Assembly: GCA_963832945.1 (NCBI GenBank)
Contig: CAWHVV010000013.1
Location: 1 to 64,000 of the forward strand
DNA: 64,000 nucleotides
Direction: 5' to 3'
Origin: JAFEDN01 sp963832945
GTDB taxonomy: Bacteria; Pseudomonadota; Gammaproteobacteria; Coxiellales; Coxiellaceae
Below are positions 46,957-55,652 of the stretch, in pieces. The notes under the pieces were generated by a model. That model made no database searches, was not told where the DNA came from, and saw only the letters and a list, made by a program, of their open reading frames with translations. The position numbers were made by a program, and so were the translations under genes. How positions within the stretch are numbered: the first letter of the stretch is position 1; the number at the start of each line of letters is the position of its first letter.

Positions 46957-48837
46957 TCAAATTTTACAGGAAGAGCCTATACTGACAGTACGGGTATAGG
47001 GCAATCGAAAAAATTTATAGTCAACTATTGAGTTTCGCATCAGCATTTTAAAAATACTTTTTTGCCAGAAATATAAACGATTCTGCTTTTTCGGCGTCAG
47101 AATGATTTCGATAGTTTCGACTAAATATAAAACCGTTTGCATATCCAGCTTAAAAGGTAAAACCCCCCTGTTATTGATATTCTTTAGAGTGTTTGGAACG
47201 TCCAGGGTTTGCGTAAAACCAAAATGCAAAATTAGGCGGTAAATTTTTTCAGAAATTTTAATGACTTCAAAAGAATCTCGACAGCTAATGTAGGGATATT
47301 TTTCAACGACCACGCTAATAATCAATATTCTTTCAGGTAAAATACCTATTTTTTTTAAATAATGCAGGAAGCTACCACCACTTTGATCATACGGATCGGT
47401 TACAAAAATCGCGGCTTTATCGGGTAAATATTTCAGGTCGGCACGGTTAAATTCGTCAATGATTTCCTGTAAATTTACTTTATTCATATAATGCGAAGCA
47501 CGTAAAATTTGCATTCCCTGATACCAGGTTAACATGATAATGGCGCATAACAACGCAAATGCAAAAGGAATCCAGCCTCCTTCCAGAATTTTATGACAGT
47601 TAGCGCCCAAGAAAGCAATATCAATGAGATTAAATATGAAAAAAACCCGTACTATTTTGCCGATCGACCAGTGCCAGTGTTGATAGGCAAACATCATCAC
47701 CAGAATAGAAACAATAATCATCACCATATTGACTGCCATACCGTAAGCGCCCGCCAATGCTGAAGAATTTTGGAATAACAATACCAGTAGTAATGTGCCA
47801 GTGGCGATAATAAAATTAATTGTCGGTACGTATATTTGGCCTTTTTCTACAGCAGAAGTTTGTATGATGGGAAAACGCGGACAGAGGTTCAGCAATATGG
47901 CCTGCCTGGCCAGGGAAAAACTGGCGGAAATCACAGCCTGAGAAGCAATTATCGTTGCCAACGCCGCTAAAATAATGAGCGGATAAGAAAACCATAAAGG
48001 CGCTATCTCATAAAAAGGATTACTGATCGCTTGTGGAAACTGAATGAGATAAGCACCCTGACCAAAATAATTAAGCAGCAATGCAGGTAAGGCTACCGCA
48101 AACCAGCCAATACGAATGGGTAATTTACCAAAATGTCCCAAATCCGCGTACAGCGCTTCGGCGCCGGTGATCACCAGAAAGACTCCGCCCAACAACTTAT
48201 AACCGGCCCAACCATTATGGTAAAAAAATTCAAAAGCATAATAAGGATTGATCGCATATAAAACTAAAGAATTTTGAAAAATGCGCACCGCTCCCAAAAT
48301 GGCAATCACTATAAACCAGATTAATAAAACGGGTCCAAAAGAATTACCTATTTTCGCGGTACCGAATCGCTGGCATAAAAATAATACCACCAATATCGTT
48401 ATGGTAATGGGTAGTACGTAATGTGATAAATGTGGAGAAATGACTTTGAGGCCTTCAATAGCGCTTAACACCGATATCGCCGGAGTTATTATGCCGTCTC
48501 CCAAAAGCAGGCCTGTGCCGAGGACAGCCAGTAGAAATAATATCTCATAAAACCGGGTCTTTTTTCTGTTTAGTAAAGCCAGCAATGCCAGAACTCCCCC
48601 TTCGCCCTGGTTGTCCGCCTGTAAAAAAACGCTCATGTAACGCGTTGAGATAACCAGAATCAGGGTCCAGAAAATCAGGGATAAAACCCCAAGGACATTG
48701 CTGGAATTGATGGGTAAACCACGCAAGGATGCCGACATGGCATACAGCGGAGTTGTGCCGATGTCGCCAAAAACCACCCCGAGCGCGGCTAATGCCAGAG
48801 GTAAATTCCTGCCTGAATTTGTCGAAACTTTGTTCAT
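46957..48837 (-). CDS. kup: potassium uptake protein Kup
   Basis: A 626-residue inner-membrane K+/H+ symporter. The start region ALAALGVVFGDIGTTPLYAM is the family hallmark. About twelve membrane helices follow, with LLLGDGIITPAISVLSAIEG and GYKLLGGVFLVITGAEALYADL. The C-terminal cytoplasmic part carries LHYLKKIGILPERILIISVV. The frame is intact. A start RBS and divergent gap lie toward the SDR at 48989. Confidence 0.93.
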   Translation of the reverse strand: MNKVSTNSGRNLPLALAALGVVFGDIGTTPLYAMSASLRGLPINSSNVLGVLSLIFWTLILVISTRYMSVFLQADNQGEGGVLALLALLNRKKTRFYEILFLLAVLGTGLLLGDGIITPAISVLSAIEGLKVISPHLSHYVLPITITILVVLFLCQRFGTAKIGNSFGPVLLIWFIVIAILGAVRIFQNSLVLYAINPYYAFEFFYHNGWAGYKLLGGVFLVITGAEALYADLGHFGKLPIRIGWFAVALPALLLNYFGQGAYLIQFPQAISNPFYEIAPLWFSYPLIILAALATIIASQAVISASFSLARQAILLNLCPRFPIIQTSAVEKGQIYVPTINFIIATGTLLLVLLFQNSSALAGAYGMAVNMVMIIVSILVMMFAYQHWHWSIGKIVRVFFIFNLIDIAFLGANCHKILEGGWIPFAFALLCAIIMLTWYQGMQILRASHYMNKVNLQEIIDEFNRADLKYLPDKAAIFVTDPYDQSGGSFLHYLKKIGILPERILIISVVVEKYPYISCRDSFEVIKISEKIYRLILHFGFTQTLDVPNTLKNINNRGVLPFKLDMQTVLYLVETIEIILTPKKQNRLYFWQKSIFKMLMRNSIVDYKFFRLPYTRTVSIGSSCKI

Positions 48838-48988
48838 ATTAAGCGATGCCCGGGCTTTCCACAGATTAATCTATAGAACTATAGCATATTGAAGAAGCAG
48901 AGCTTCGCTTGAAATCCGGCATTGCTACCCCCCTGCTTTTACTTTATAGTTTTGGTCATTTCTTTTTATAAAAGATTAGGAGTTTTTT

Positions 48989-49714
48989 ATGTCTGAGTCT
49001 GATTTAACCGGTAAAAAAATAATCATCATTGGTGGAACTTCCGGTATTGGTTTAAGTATCGCGAAAGCCTGCAGGGCTCATGGCGCAAAACTGATTATCG
49101 CCAGCCGAAGTTTGGATAAAATAGCTCATTCACAACACGAACTGGGTAAGGATGTGGAAACGCAGCAGTTGGACGTATCCCATCCCGAAGAAATTAAAGC
49201 CTTTTTTCAAAAAATTGGCAATTTTGATCATCTGGTCACTCCTGGCGCCACGGTATCATGGGGAAACTTCGGCGCCATGTCGGAAAAAGATGAACAGGCT
49301 TCTTTTCAGAGCAAATTTTGGGGGCAGTATTATGCCGCTAAATATGGTTTTCGCAATCTCAATCCGGGTGGATCCATGGTTTTATTCGCTGGCTGCTGGA
49401 GCCAACGCCCCATTCCTGGAGCGGCAATTCCCAGCTCTATTAACGGCGCCATTGAATCGCTGGGCCGTGCTCTGGCCGTGGAACTGGCTCCCACTCGCAT
49501 CAATGTCATTTCACCGGGAATTATTGATACTCCAGTCTTTTCCGGTATATCTGCCCAAGAACGTAAAGCATTTTTTGATAAAACTGCAAAAGCTCTGCCT
49601 GTAAAAAAAATCGGCGCGCCGGAAGAGGTCGCTATGACAGCCGTTTATTTGATGACGAATACCTACACTACTGGAAGCACACTCTATGTGGACGGCGGTG
49701 AAACCCTTCGCTAG
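48989..49714 (+). CDS. SDR-family protein lacking the usual Tyr/Lys catalytic pair
   Basis: A 241-residue SDR-fold protein. The cofactor motif GGTSGIGLSIAKACRAHG and the late NVISPGIIDTPVF and GSTLYVDGGETLR are typical. At the catalytic position the sequence is IPSSINGAIESLGRALA, without the YxxxK motif. Similar divergent SDRs occur in several phyla, so the fold is sure but the reaction is not. AGGAG lies 7 bases ahead of the ATG. It stands alone between kup and anmK. The frame is intact. Confidence 0.8.
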   Translation: MSESDLTGKKIIIIGGTSGIGLSIAKACRAHGAKLIIASRSLDKIAHSQHELGKDVETQQLDVSHPEEIKAFFQKIGNFDHLVTPGATVSWGNFGAMSEKDEQASFQSKFWGQYYAAKYGFRNLNPGGSMVLFAGCWSQRPIPGAAIPSSINGAIESLGRALAVELAPTRINVISPGIIDTPVFSGISAQERKAFFDKTAKALPVKKIGAPEEVAMTAVYLMTNTYTTGSTLYVDGGETLR

Positions 49715-49751
49715 GATTTGTATCCATTATGCACATAAATTTACATACGCA

Positions 49752-49869
49752 GAACGTTCAATTTTGGCTCAGGTTTGACGAAAAATTGGGCGAAAAAGCG
49801 GAGCATACACAGGTATGTGAGCATTTTGAGCACGGTTTTTCGTCAAACCTGAGGCAAAAGTGGACGTTC
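49752..49869. repeat. imperfect hairpin repeat (foldback)
   Basis: Left arm 49752-49789 and right arm 49831-49869 are inverted copies around TTTTGGCTCAGGTTTGACG. The loop has a small stem (GCATAC / GTATGTG). It fills most of the gap between the SDR and anmK genes. A solo arm lies at 14126. It may be a mobile hairpin or a transcript end; there is no T-run after it. Confidence 0.7.
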
Positions 49870-49906
49870 CTCTCTACAAGGTGAATAGTTACAAGGATTT
49901 AAAATA

Positions 49907-51203
49907 ATGTTGAGCGTGGGTTTAATGAGTGGAACTTCTATGGATGGCATCGATGCCGCCTTGCTGAGAACCGATGGCTCTCCTGATATTCTCATTGATC
50001 TGGGTGATATATCATTGCCATACCTGCCGCCGTTTAAAATATTGCTCAAGGCGGCCGGCCTGGTCGGTGCGCAAACATTCAGGAGATTTACCGGCTGCAG
50101 CAACCCATTACTGGCAGGATCTTCACGATTATTTATCCACTGAATTGCAAATAGCCGATAATGATCTACCCCAAAAAACCAGAGAACTTGCTTTTTACCT
50201 GCATGGTCCAACCAGCTCACCGCAGCCTGTGACCCTCCACGAGGTGATTCGGCATTCCACCCACTTACACGGTCTATGCGTGAAAAATTTACTGATAAAA
50301 ACGGGTTACCAGGCGCAGCAGATAAGTATCGTAGGCTATCATGGGCAGGCGTTATTTCACCGCCCTGCGCAAAAAATTTCGATCATTGTCGGAGAAGGTC
50401 AATATCTGGCGGATTTTTTGGGGATCAGCGTCGTCAATGATTTTCGTAGCCGTGATATTGCAGCAGGCGGCCAGGGCGCGCCGTTCGCCCCGTTATATCA
50501 TCAGGCCTTAGCCTTGCGCGATAAAAAAATCCCTGTCGCGGTGATCAATTGCGGCGGGATTGCCAATCTTACACTGGTCAATAGCGCCGATGAACTCGAA
50601 CTGGTCGCTTTTGACACTGGCCCCGGCAATGGGTTGATTGACCGCCTTGTGAGTCAACGCACTCACGGCCAGGAGCACATGGACGTCGATGGAAAATATG
50701 GCCGCCAGGGTCGGGTTCACCCAGATGTATTGGCCGCTTTATATGAAAAATGCCTTATCAAGGATAATCAGAATTATTTTTTGACGAAGCCGCCAAAATC
50801 CTTAGATATCGGCGATATGACGCTCATTCCCGAGCTGGACTCCTTGTCCCTGCAGGATGCCTGCGCGACTCTCGAAGCTTTAACAGCGGACGCTATCGTT
50901 AAAAGTTTAGAGTTGGTGACTATCGGTTTGCCAAATCATTGGATTCTTGCCGGCGGTGGCTGGAATAACCCGGTTATAACCTCCGAATTAAGCGCCCGTC
51001 TGCAACGTCGTTTAAATGCGAAACCTCTCATTCAGACTGCGGAAGAAGCCGGCTGGAATAATAGCCAGGCCCTGGAGGCCCAAATTTTTGCCTACCTCGC
51101 GGTCCGCAGCCTGCAGGGCAGATTTTTAAGCGTGCCCGGCACCACCGGCACAGCCTATCCCATCAGCGGCGGTAACACTTATTTTCCGGCACTAACAAGC
51201 TGA
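49907..51203 (+). CDS. anmK: anhydro-N-acetylmuramic acid kinase
   Basis: A murein-recycling kinase that opens and phosphorylates 1,6-anhydro-MurNAc. The N-terminal GLMSGTSMDGIDAALLRTDG and the core GVVNDFRSRDIAAGGQGAPF-like segment (VVNDFRSRDIAAGGQGAPFA) are diagnostic. Later AFDTGPGNGLIDRLV and ILAGGGWNNP complete the ASKHA fold. One indel near 50075 breaks the frame. At about 430 residues it is slightly long because of an insertion around 50120-50220. The last 25 bases overlap the hypothetical gene on the other strand. Confidence 0.9.
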
Positions 51204-51670
51204 TATGGAGGCAAACTGGTATTCTTACCCTCCTCGGCGGGTTTTGTTTCCAGAGTGGTTAGCCACGTCAGCATTTTTGTCTGAACGTGCCTGCCAATTA
51301 ATTCCCGTTGTTTCTTTGTCCATTCTAAAGGAGTCAGTTCCTCTGGTTTCGTCGATAATCGTGGATCCAAAAGTACCTGAATATACTTAAATTTTTGAAT
51401 ATTGGCATTCACTACACTGCTTAAAGTCACCAGCAATGCGATTTTTTGGGGATTATACTGGACATTAGAGGGATAAATTTTTAAAACCAGTTCGCAGAAT
51501 TCCATCATAGGTTGCGTTAAAGCTTTTTTAATCATCTCTAACCGATCGGATTTTTTCTCTTCGAATTCCCCAGGCTCTGTACCTGAATATTGAAAGAAAC
51601 TTTCAGCGGCTTTTATAAAATAATCATTGATGAATTCGTCAAGGAGACCTTTTTGCGTATCGTTTAACAT
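51179..51670 (-). CDS. hypothetical protein, 163 residues
   Basis: I do not recognise this protein. It is mostly helical, charged and soluble, with no signal peptide or membrane segment. It starts MLNDTQKGLLDEFINDYF and has MEFCELVLKIYPSNVQYNPQ in the middle and an ELTPLEWTKKQRELIGRHVQ segment. It is divergent from the nucleotidyltransferase-domain gene and shares its 179-base AT-rich upstream region with the PmrA-like box. The 3' end overlaps anmK by 25 bases. Being an effector or a chaperone is possible but unsupported. Confidence 0.6.
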   Translation of the reverse strand: MLNDTQKGLLDEFINDYFIKAAESFFQYSGTEPGEFEEKKSDRLEMIKKALTQPMMEFCELVLKIYPSNVQYNPQKIALLVTLSSVVNANIQKFKYIQVLLDPRLSTKPEELTPLEWTKKQRELIGRHVQTKMLTWLTTLETKPAEEGKNTSLPPYQLVSAGK

Positions 51671-51766
51671 TAATTATCCTCAAAAAAAGCTATTAATCAT
51701 AATAGCACAGACTACCTTTATGAATAAAGAAGTACATTATGTACATTAATAATGCCCTAACACAGC

Positions 51767-51788
51767 CTTAATATTACATTAATTATAC
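51767..51788 (+). promoter_or_regulatory. PmrA-like regulatory box
   Basis: CTTAATATTAC (51767-51777) is followed directly by ATTAATTATAC (51778-51788), an 11-base direct repeat. The Legionella/Coxiella PmrA consensus is a tandem cTTAATatT with two bases between; the first half is an exact match, the second 7 of 9. TAATAT at 51789-51794 could be a -10 box. It lies about 62 bases ahead of the ATG at 51850. Confidence 0.6.
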
Positions 51789-51849
51789 TAATATAGACTA
51801 ATGTAATAATTTTAAACAATCCTAAAAAAATAAAACATCCGGAAAATAT

Positions 51850-53808
51850 ATGCAAAAAGAAAATACTTTACTAAGCCAATCACCCGAAGCAAAACTGGAA
51901 GAAAAGCTATGGAGTCGTTTTTCCAAACAAATGGAAGATCTAACCGCCCAAATTGATTCTACCAGTGAATCACAAGCAAAATTAAAAATAATCATAGAAA
52001 CCTGTGATAAATTAGCAGAACACAAAACACTCATTAGCCCGAAGAAGGAGGAGTTTGTCGCGCGGTTAAAGCAATTATGGACAATATGTACAAAAGACGC
52101 TAAATCCATCATTAAATATCAGAATCCTCGCAACTACCGGAAAATAAGCGCGCCGTTTCAGGACCTGGCTCTTAATTTTCATAATTTAATTCCATTAGTG
52201 AAAAAGTTTATACCGTTGAATGAGCAGGAGGAAATGTTTTTAACGGTCGCAGATCTTTATCGTAAGTCCGGTTTTTGGGTAAAATCCAGTACGATAATGG
52301 CAGGTTACGGTTTTCCATTAGATGCCTCGCCATTTTTTGTCAGTTATTATGAAGCCCGATTGAAGCAGGTGGGCGATCCAGATCCGCAAACCAGAAGAGC
52401 CATCATTAATGAAATGGCTGTTGAACAGGCGACCTTCCTGCAACACTCTTTTCAATATATCAGTGATAGCAAAGACCCTGATTCTCTCAATAGTCTGGTA
52501 ATAAACCAGAAAGTGATTAACGGACTAGTGGAAGACAAATTACAATTACATACACAGATGAGTCATCTATTGGAAAACAAATTACAAATTCCCAAAACGG
52601 AGGATTTGGAAAGAATTGAAGCTAAAATTCATCAGATTTCTGTTACGATTATGACTTATATATTCCACTCCTGCGAAAGTTTGCTGGAGAAGGCAGGGCT
52701 CATCACGCCAAGATTCAGTGTTCTCGGCACAGGTTCTTTTGCCAGAAAAGAGCTTTTACCGACCTCTGATTTTGATTGCGCCATCCTCATTGACAAACTT
52801 CCTTCAAAACAACAGGAAGAATATTTTAACAAATTACTGGATCTGGTCGTGGAAAACATTGAACTCCTTCCATACAATACGTTACCTCTGGATATGGTTG
52901 AACGTAATTATCTGCAACCCGGAAAACTGCTCAATACTCCCATCGGTCTGGTGAATCAGACTCTGGTAGCAAAAATGTTATCAAATCCTTCAATGGGTAG
53001 GGATCCGGTTACGACGGGAGTGAATTGGCCTTTACAAATATATAAAAGTTTTCCTGAAAAAATTTCTTCCAAAAATTTATTTGAAAGCTACATCACTGAG
53101 TGGCATAAACAGATTGGTTATAATGGAGAAAAATTTGGAAAATTAATATTAAAAAATTTTGTTAAAGAAGGCAGCGGTTTAAGCCTGAAAGAAAATTTAT
53201 TTCGTCCCGTGTCATTTTTGGCATTAGGTTTTAGCCTGATTTATAATGACAGTTATCGTAGTACAAAATCATTAATCGCCGCTTATCGAAGTGGAAAGTT
53301 TCCCGCCTCAACCCGGGAAATTTTAAAGGACTTACAGGAAAATACCAAAATCCCCAAAGCGGTATCATTAGTTGCCAAAAATTTATTAGAAATAGTAGAT
53401 TATACTATGGCGATGCGAAATCATTGCCAAATAACAGGCAAACCGGAGGCGCTGGATTTATCTGATCCGCGAATTAAAAGATATAAAGAAGTCATTGCTC
53501 AAAGTAAGGAGCTCGCTAATTTTATTAGCGATTCCGGCCCCTCGAACCGAGAAGCTGATGAGCATTATCTGGAATTACTTAAGAAAGGCGTGGAAGCAAA
53601 AGAGGAATCCTTATTGCAGAAATTTAGTGACCTGGTGGGTGAAGATGCTATAGACTTCCGATTCCCGGAAGAAAAAGGCTCTCCCAAGCCACAATCGCCC
53701 AAAGGAGATGGCCTTAAACTTTTTAATTCCTTACAGGCCAGTAAAACTACTGGAACATCCATCATTCCATCACAAACCCTTACAGTGTCTCTCGGAACAT
53801 CTTCCTGA
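51850..53808 (+). CDS. large protein with GlnD/DUF294-type nucleotidyltransferase domain, candidate effector
   Basis: A 652-residue protein. The first ~280 residues are helical and charged, with no family I know. A nucleotidyltransferase domain follows: VLGTGSFARKELLPTSDFD (residues 291-309) gives the GSxxRxE...SDxD motif of GlnD-like and DUF294 enzymes, which move AMP or UMP. A helical region follows to residue 590. The C-terminus is Ser/Pro/Lys-rich and ends IPSQTLTVSLGTSS, flexible and possibly a secretion signal. No signal peptide is seen. The PmrA-like box upstream and the AT-rich promoter suggest regulation shared with type IV-secreted effectors. It could instead be a housekeeping regulator; GlnD itself is much more conserved. 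The frame is intact. Confidence 0.72.
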   Translation: MQKENTLLSQSPEAKLEEKLWSRFSKQMEDLTAQIDSTSESQAKLKIIIETCDKLAEHKTLISPKKEEFVARLKQLWTICTKDAKSIIKYQNPRNYRKISAPFQDLALNFHNLIPLVKKFIPLNEQEEMFLTVADLYRKSGFWVKSSTIMAGYGFPLDASPFFVSYYEARLKQVGDPDPQTRRAIINEMAVEQATFLQHSFQYISDSKDPDSLNSLVINQKVINGLVEDKLQLHTQMSHLLENKLQIPKTEDLERIEAKIHQISVTIMTYIFHSCESLLEKAGLITPRFSVLGTGSFARKELLPTSDFDCAILIDKLPSKQQEEYFNKLLDLVVENIELLPYNTLPLDMVERNYLQPGKLLNTPIGLVNQTLVAKMLSNPSMGRDPVTTGVNWPLQIYKSFPEKISSKNLFESYITEWHKQIGYNGEKFGKLILKNFVKEGSGLSLKENLFRPVSFLALGFSLIYNDSYRSTKSLIAAYRSGKFPASTREILKDLQENTKIPKAVSLVAKNLLEIVDYTMAMRNHCQITGKPEALDLSDPRIKRYKEVIAQSKELANFISDSGPSNREADEHYLELLKKGVEAKEESLLQKFSDLVGEDAIDFRFPEEKGSPKPQSPKGDGLKLFNSLQASKTTGTSIIPSQTLTVSLGTSS

Positions 53809-53829
53809 GATCCCCGATGGAAAATTGCA

Positions 53830-53856
53830 GGGAGAATTCACGCGATTCTCCCTTTT
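53830..53856 (+). terminator. rho-independent terminator
   Basis: Stem GGGAGAAT / ATTCTCCC with a 7-base loop, followed by TTTT, 22 bases after the stop of the nucleotidyltransferase-domain gene. Confidence 0.75.
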
Positions 53857-53880
53857 CCATTTCACACATCGCTCCATCAG

Positions 53881-54033
53881 AGAAAAATAATTTTCGTAGA
53901 AAATTCTCTACGCGATGGGGGATCGCAAGGGGGAGCATAAGCTTCGCGCTCCCCCTTCATTCCGAGCATCGGCTCCGCCGAGCGCAGGATATAAATAGGA
54001 AGCAATTGCCGCTGTACCCAGCGGGAATTGCTG
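53881..54033 (+). repeat. small inverted-repeat element, copy 2 (left end missing)
   Basis: It shares the core with the other copies: AATAATTTTCGTAGAAAATTC, then GATGGGGGATCGCAAGGGGGAG, a hairpin with CTCCCCCTTCATTCCGAGC, and TCGGCTCCGCCGAGCGCAGG. The right terminal repeat CAGCGGGAATTGCTG ends at 54033. No left terminal repeat or target duplication is found. It takes up part of the 53857-54317 gap. The remainder (54034-54317) shows no gene or clear site. Confidence 0.8.
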
Positions 54034-54317
54034 TGTAGCTTTTTAAAACAGAGTATGTTAGAGTAGATAAATTGCAGGTTAAAGAAAACCTCTACACCAA
54101 CCTTAATTCCTGCTAATGGCAAAGTATCACTTTGTTCTCAAGAGGTTATGGCCGGTAAAATTGTAGCTCCCGGCTGTTGGTCAAGGTTGGACGAAATATG
54201 CGCGCCTTTTCGGCACACAGATTACCGTTCAAATTGGCCACAGATGGGCTTTCCTATCCAATCCAGATTAGAAACGCCGGTTTTTTAAATCTCTCTTATT
54301 TCACTTATAGGACCATT

Positions 54318-55484
54318 ATGCAAGATTTTTCGAGTATCGGGCTGCCCGATGTATTGTTATCCTCTCTTAGCCGCATGCAATATAATGCCCCCACTCCCAT
54401 ACAGATTCAGGCCATTCCATTAGCTCTGGCTGGCCGTGATATCCTCGGCTCGGCTCAAACCGGCACCGGCAAAACAGCTGCTTTCGGCATTCCTCTGATC
54501 GCCAAACTGATGGGTTCTCATCAAGGGCTGGCTCTGGTATTAACGCCTACCCGAGAGCTGGCAACGCAAATCATGGAAGTCTTGCGCAAACTGATTGGCC
54601 CGCGCAGTAATATCACCTCAGCGTTGCTGATCGGCGGTGAATCGATTACCGGACAATTCCGGCAACTGCATGCCCGTCCTCGTATCATCGTGGGCACTCC
54701 AGGGCGCATCAATGATCATATCAGCCGGGGCAGTTTAAAATTGCAGGAAACTCAATTCCTGGTTTTAGATGAAACGGATCGCATGCTCGATATGGGCTTT
54801 GGCATTCAACTGGACGAAATTATCAGACACATACCCCACGAGCGACAAACTCTCATGTTCTCTGCGACGCTGCCTCAACAAATTGTCCAACGCTCACAGA
54901 AATATTTACGTAATCCGGAAAGAATTTCCGTAGGTCCTGCAGGAACACCCACACTGAATATCGAACAGAAAACTTTGCATTTGAACGACAGCGAAAAATA
55001 TTCCACCCTGCTGACGGAATTGGACCAACGCAACGGCTCGGTGATTGTTTTCGTCAACACCAAACGCGGCGCTGAAAGATTGGCGACCAAACTTTACCAG
55101 GACGGCCACGAAGCCAATGCCATTCATGGCGATCTTCGCCAGCGTCAGCGTGATCAGGTGATCAAATCGTTTCGCAATAAGAATTATCGTATCATGGTGG
55201 CGACCGATGTCGCCGCCCGTGGTCTGGACATCCCACATATTGAGCATGTGATTAACTATGATGTGCCCCAATCCCCGGAGGACTACGTACACAGAATTGG
55301 CAGAACCGCTCGCGCCGGACGCGAAGGCTGTGCGATTTCTTTTGTTGTGGCCAAAGATCGCAGCAAGTGGCACGAAATTGAGTATTTTCTCAATCCCAAC
55401 GCTGAAAGGCCCAGATCCGGTCCAAACGCCCCACGAAAACGCAGTTTTTCCTTTCGTGGTAAACGCAGCCGCAGCCGGCGGTAG
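54318..55484 (+). CDS. DEAD-box RNA helicase (RhlE-like) with a DETD motif II
   Basis: An ATP-dependent RNA helicase of 388 residues. The Q motif is in FSSIGLPDVLLSSL...TPIQIQAIP. Walker A is SAQTGTGKTAAFGIP, Ia is LTPTRELATQI, Ib is GTPGRI. Motif II reads VLDETDRMLDMGF where the family has DEAD. SAT is in MFSATLP, and motif VI is HRIGRTARAG. I used ATG 54318 (MQDFSSIG), preceded by AGGA, not the earlier in-frame ATG at 54198. The tail is Arg/Lys/Ser-rich and short, as in RhlE. It probably acts in ribosome assembly or RNA decay. The DETD change may be a single-base error (ACG for GCG). Confidence 0.88.
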   Translation: MQDFSSIGLPDVLLSSLSRMQYNAPTPIQIQAIPLALAGRDILGSAQTGTGKTAAFGIPLIAKLMGSHQGLALVLTPTRELATQIMEVLRKLIGPRSNITSALLIGGESITGQFRQLHARPRIIVGTPGRINDHISRGSLKLQETQFLVLDETDRMLDMGFGIQLDEIIRHIPHERQTLMFSATLPQQIVQRSQKYLRNPERISVGPAGTPTLNIEQKTLHLNDSEKYSTLLTELDQRNGSVIVFVNTKRGAERLATKLYQDGHEANAIHGDLRQRQRDQVIKSFRNKNYRIMVATDVAARGLDIPHIEHVINYDVPQSPEDYVHRIGRTARAGREGCAISFVVAKDRSKWHEIEYFLNPNAERPRSGPNAPRKRSFSFRGKRSRSRR

Positions 55485-55652
55485 CCCTACCCGTAATCGT
55501 TTATTTCACGCATTGTAATTTATATAAGCAATAGGACAATACTTATTTTTATATCTATTTGCATATCGTCAACAATTTCTGTTGAATAAAATCACGGTAT
55601 ATTTACTTATCCGCTTTTATTGATTATCATCACAAAAAAAAGGAAGGACACT

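Noticed and set aside
53881..54033. Copy 2 of the small repeat as a terminator of the upstream gene
   Set aside because: A separate simple terminator already lies at 53830-53856, and the same core recurs inside genes elsewhere.
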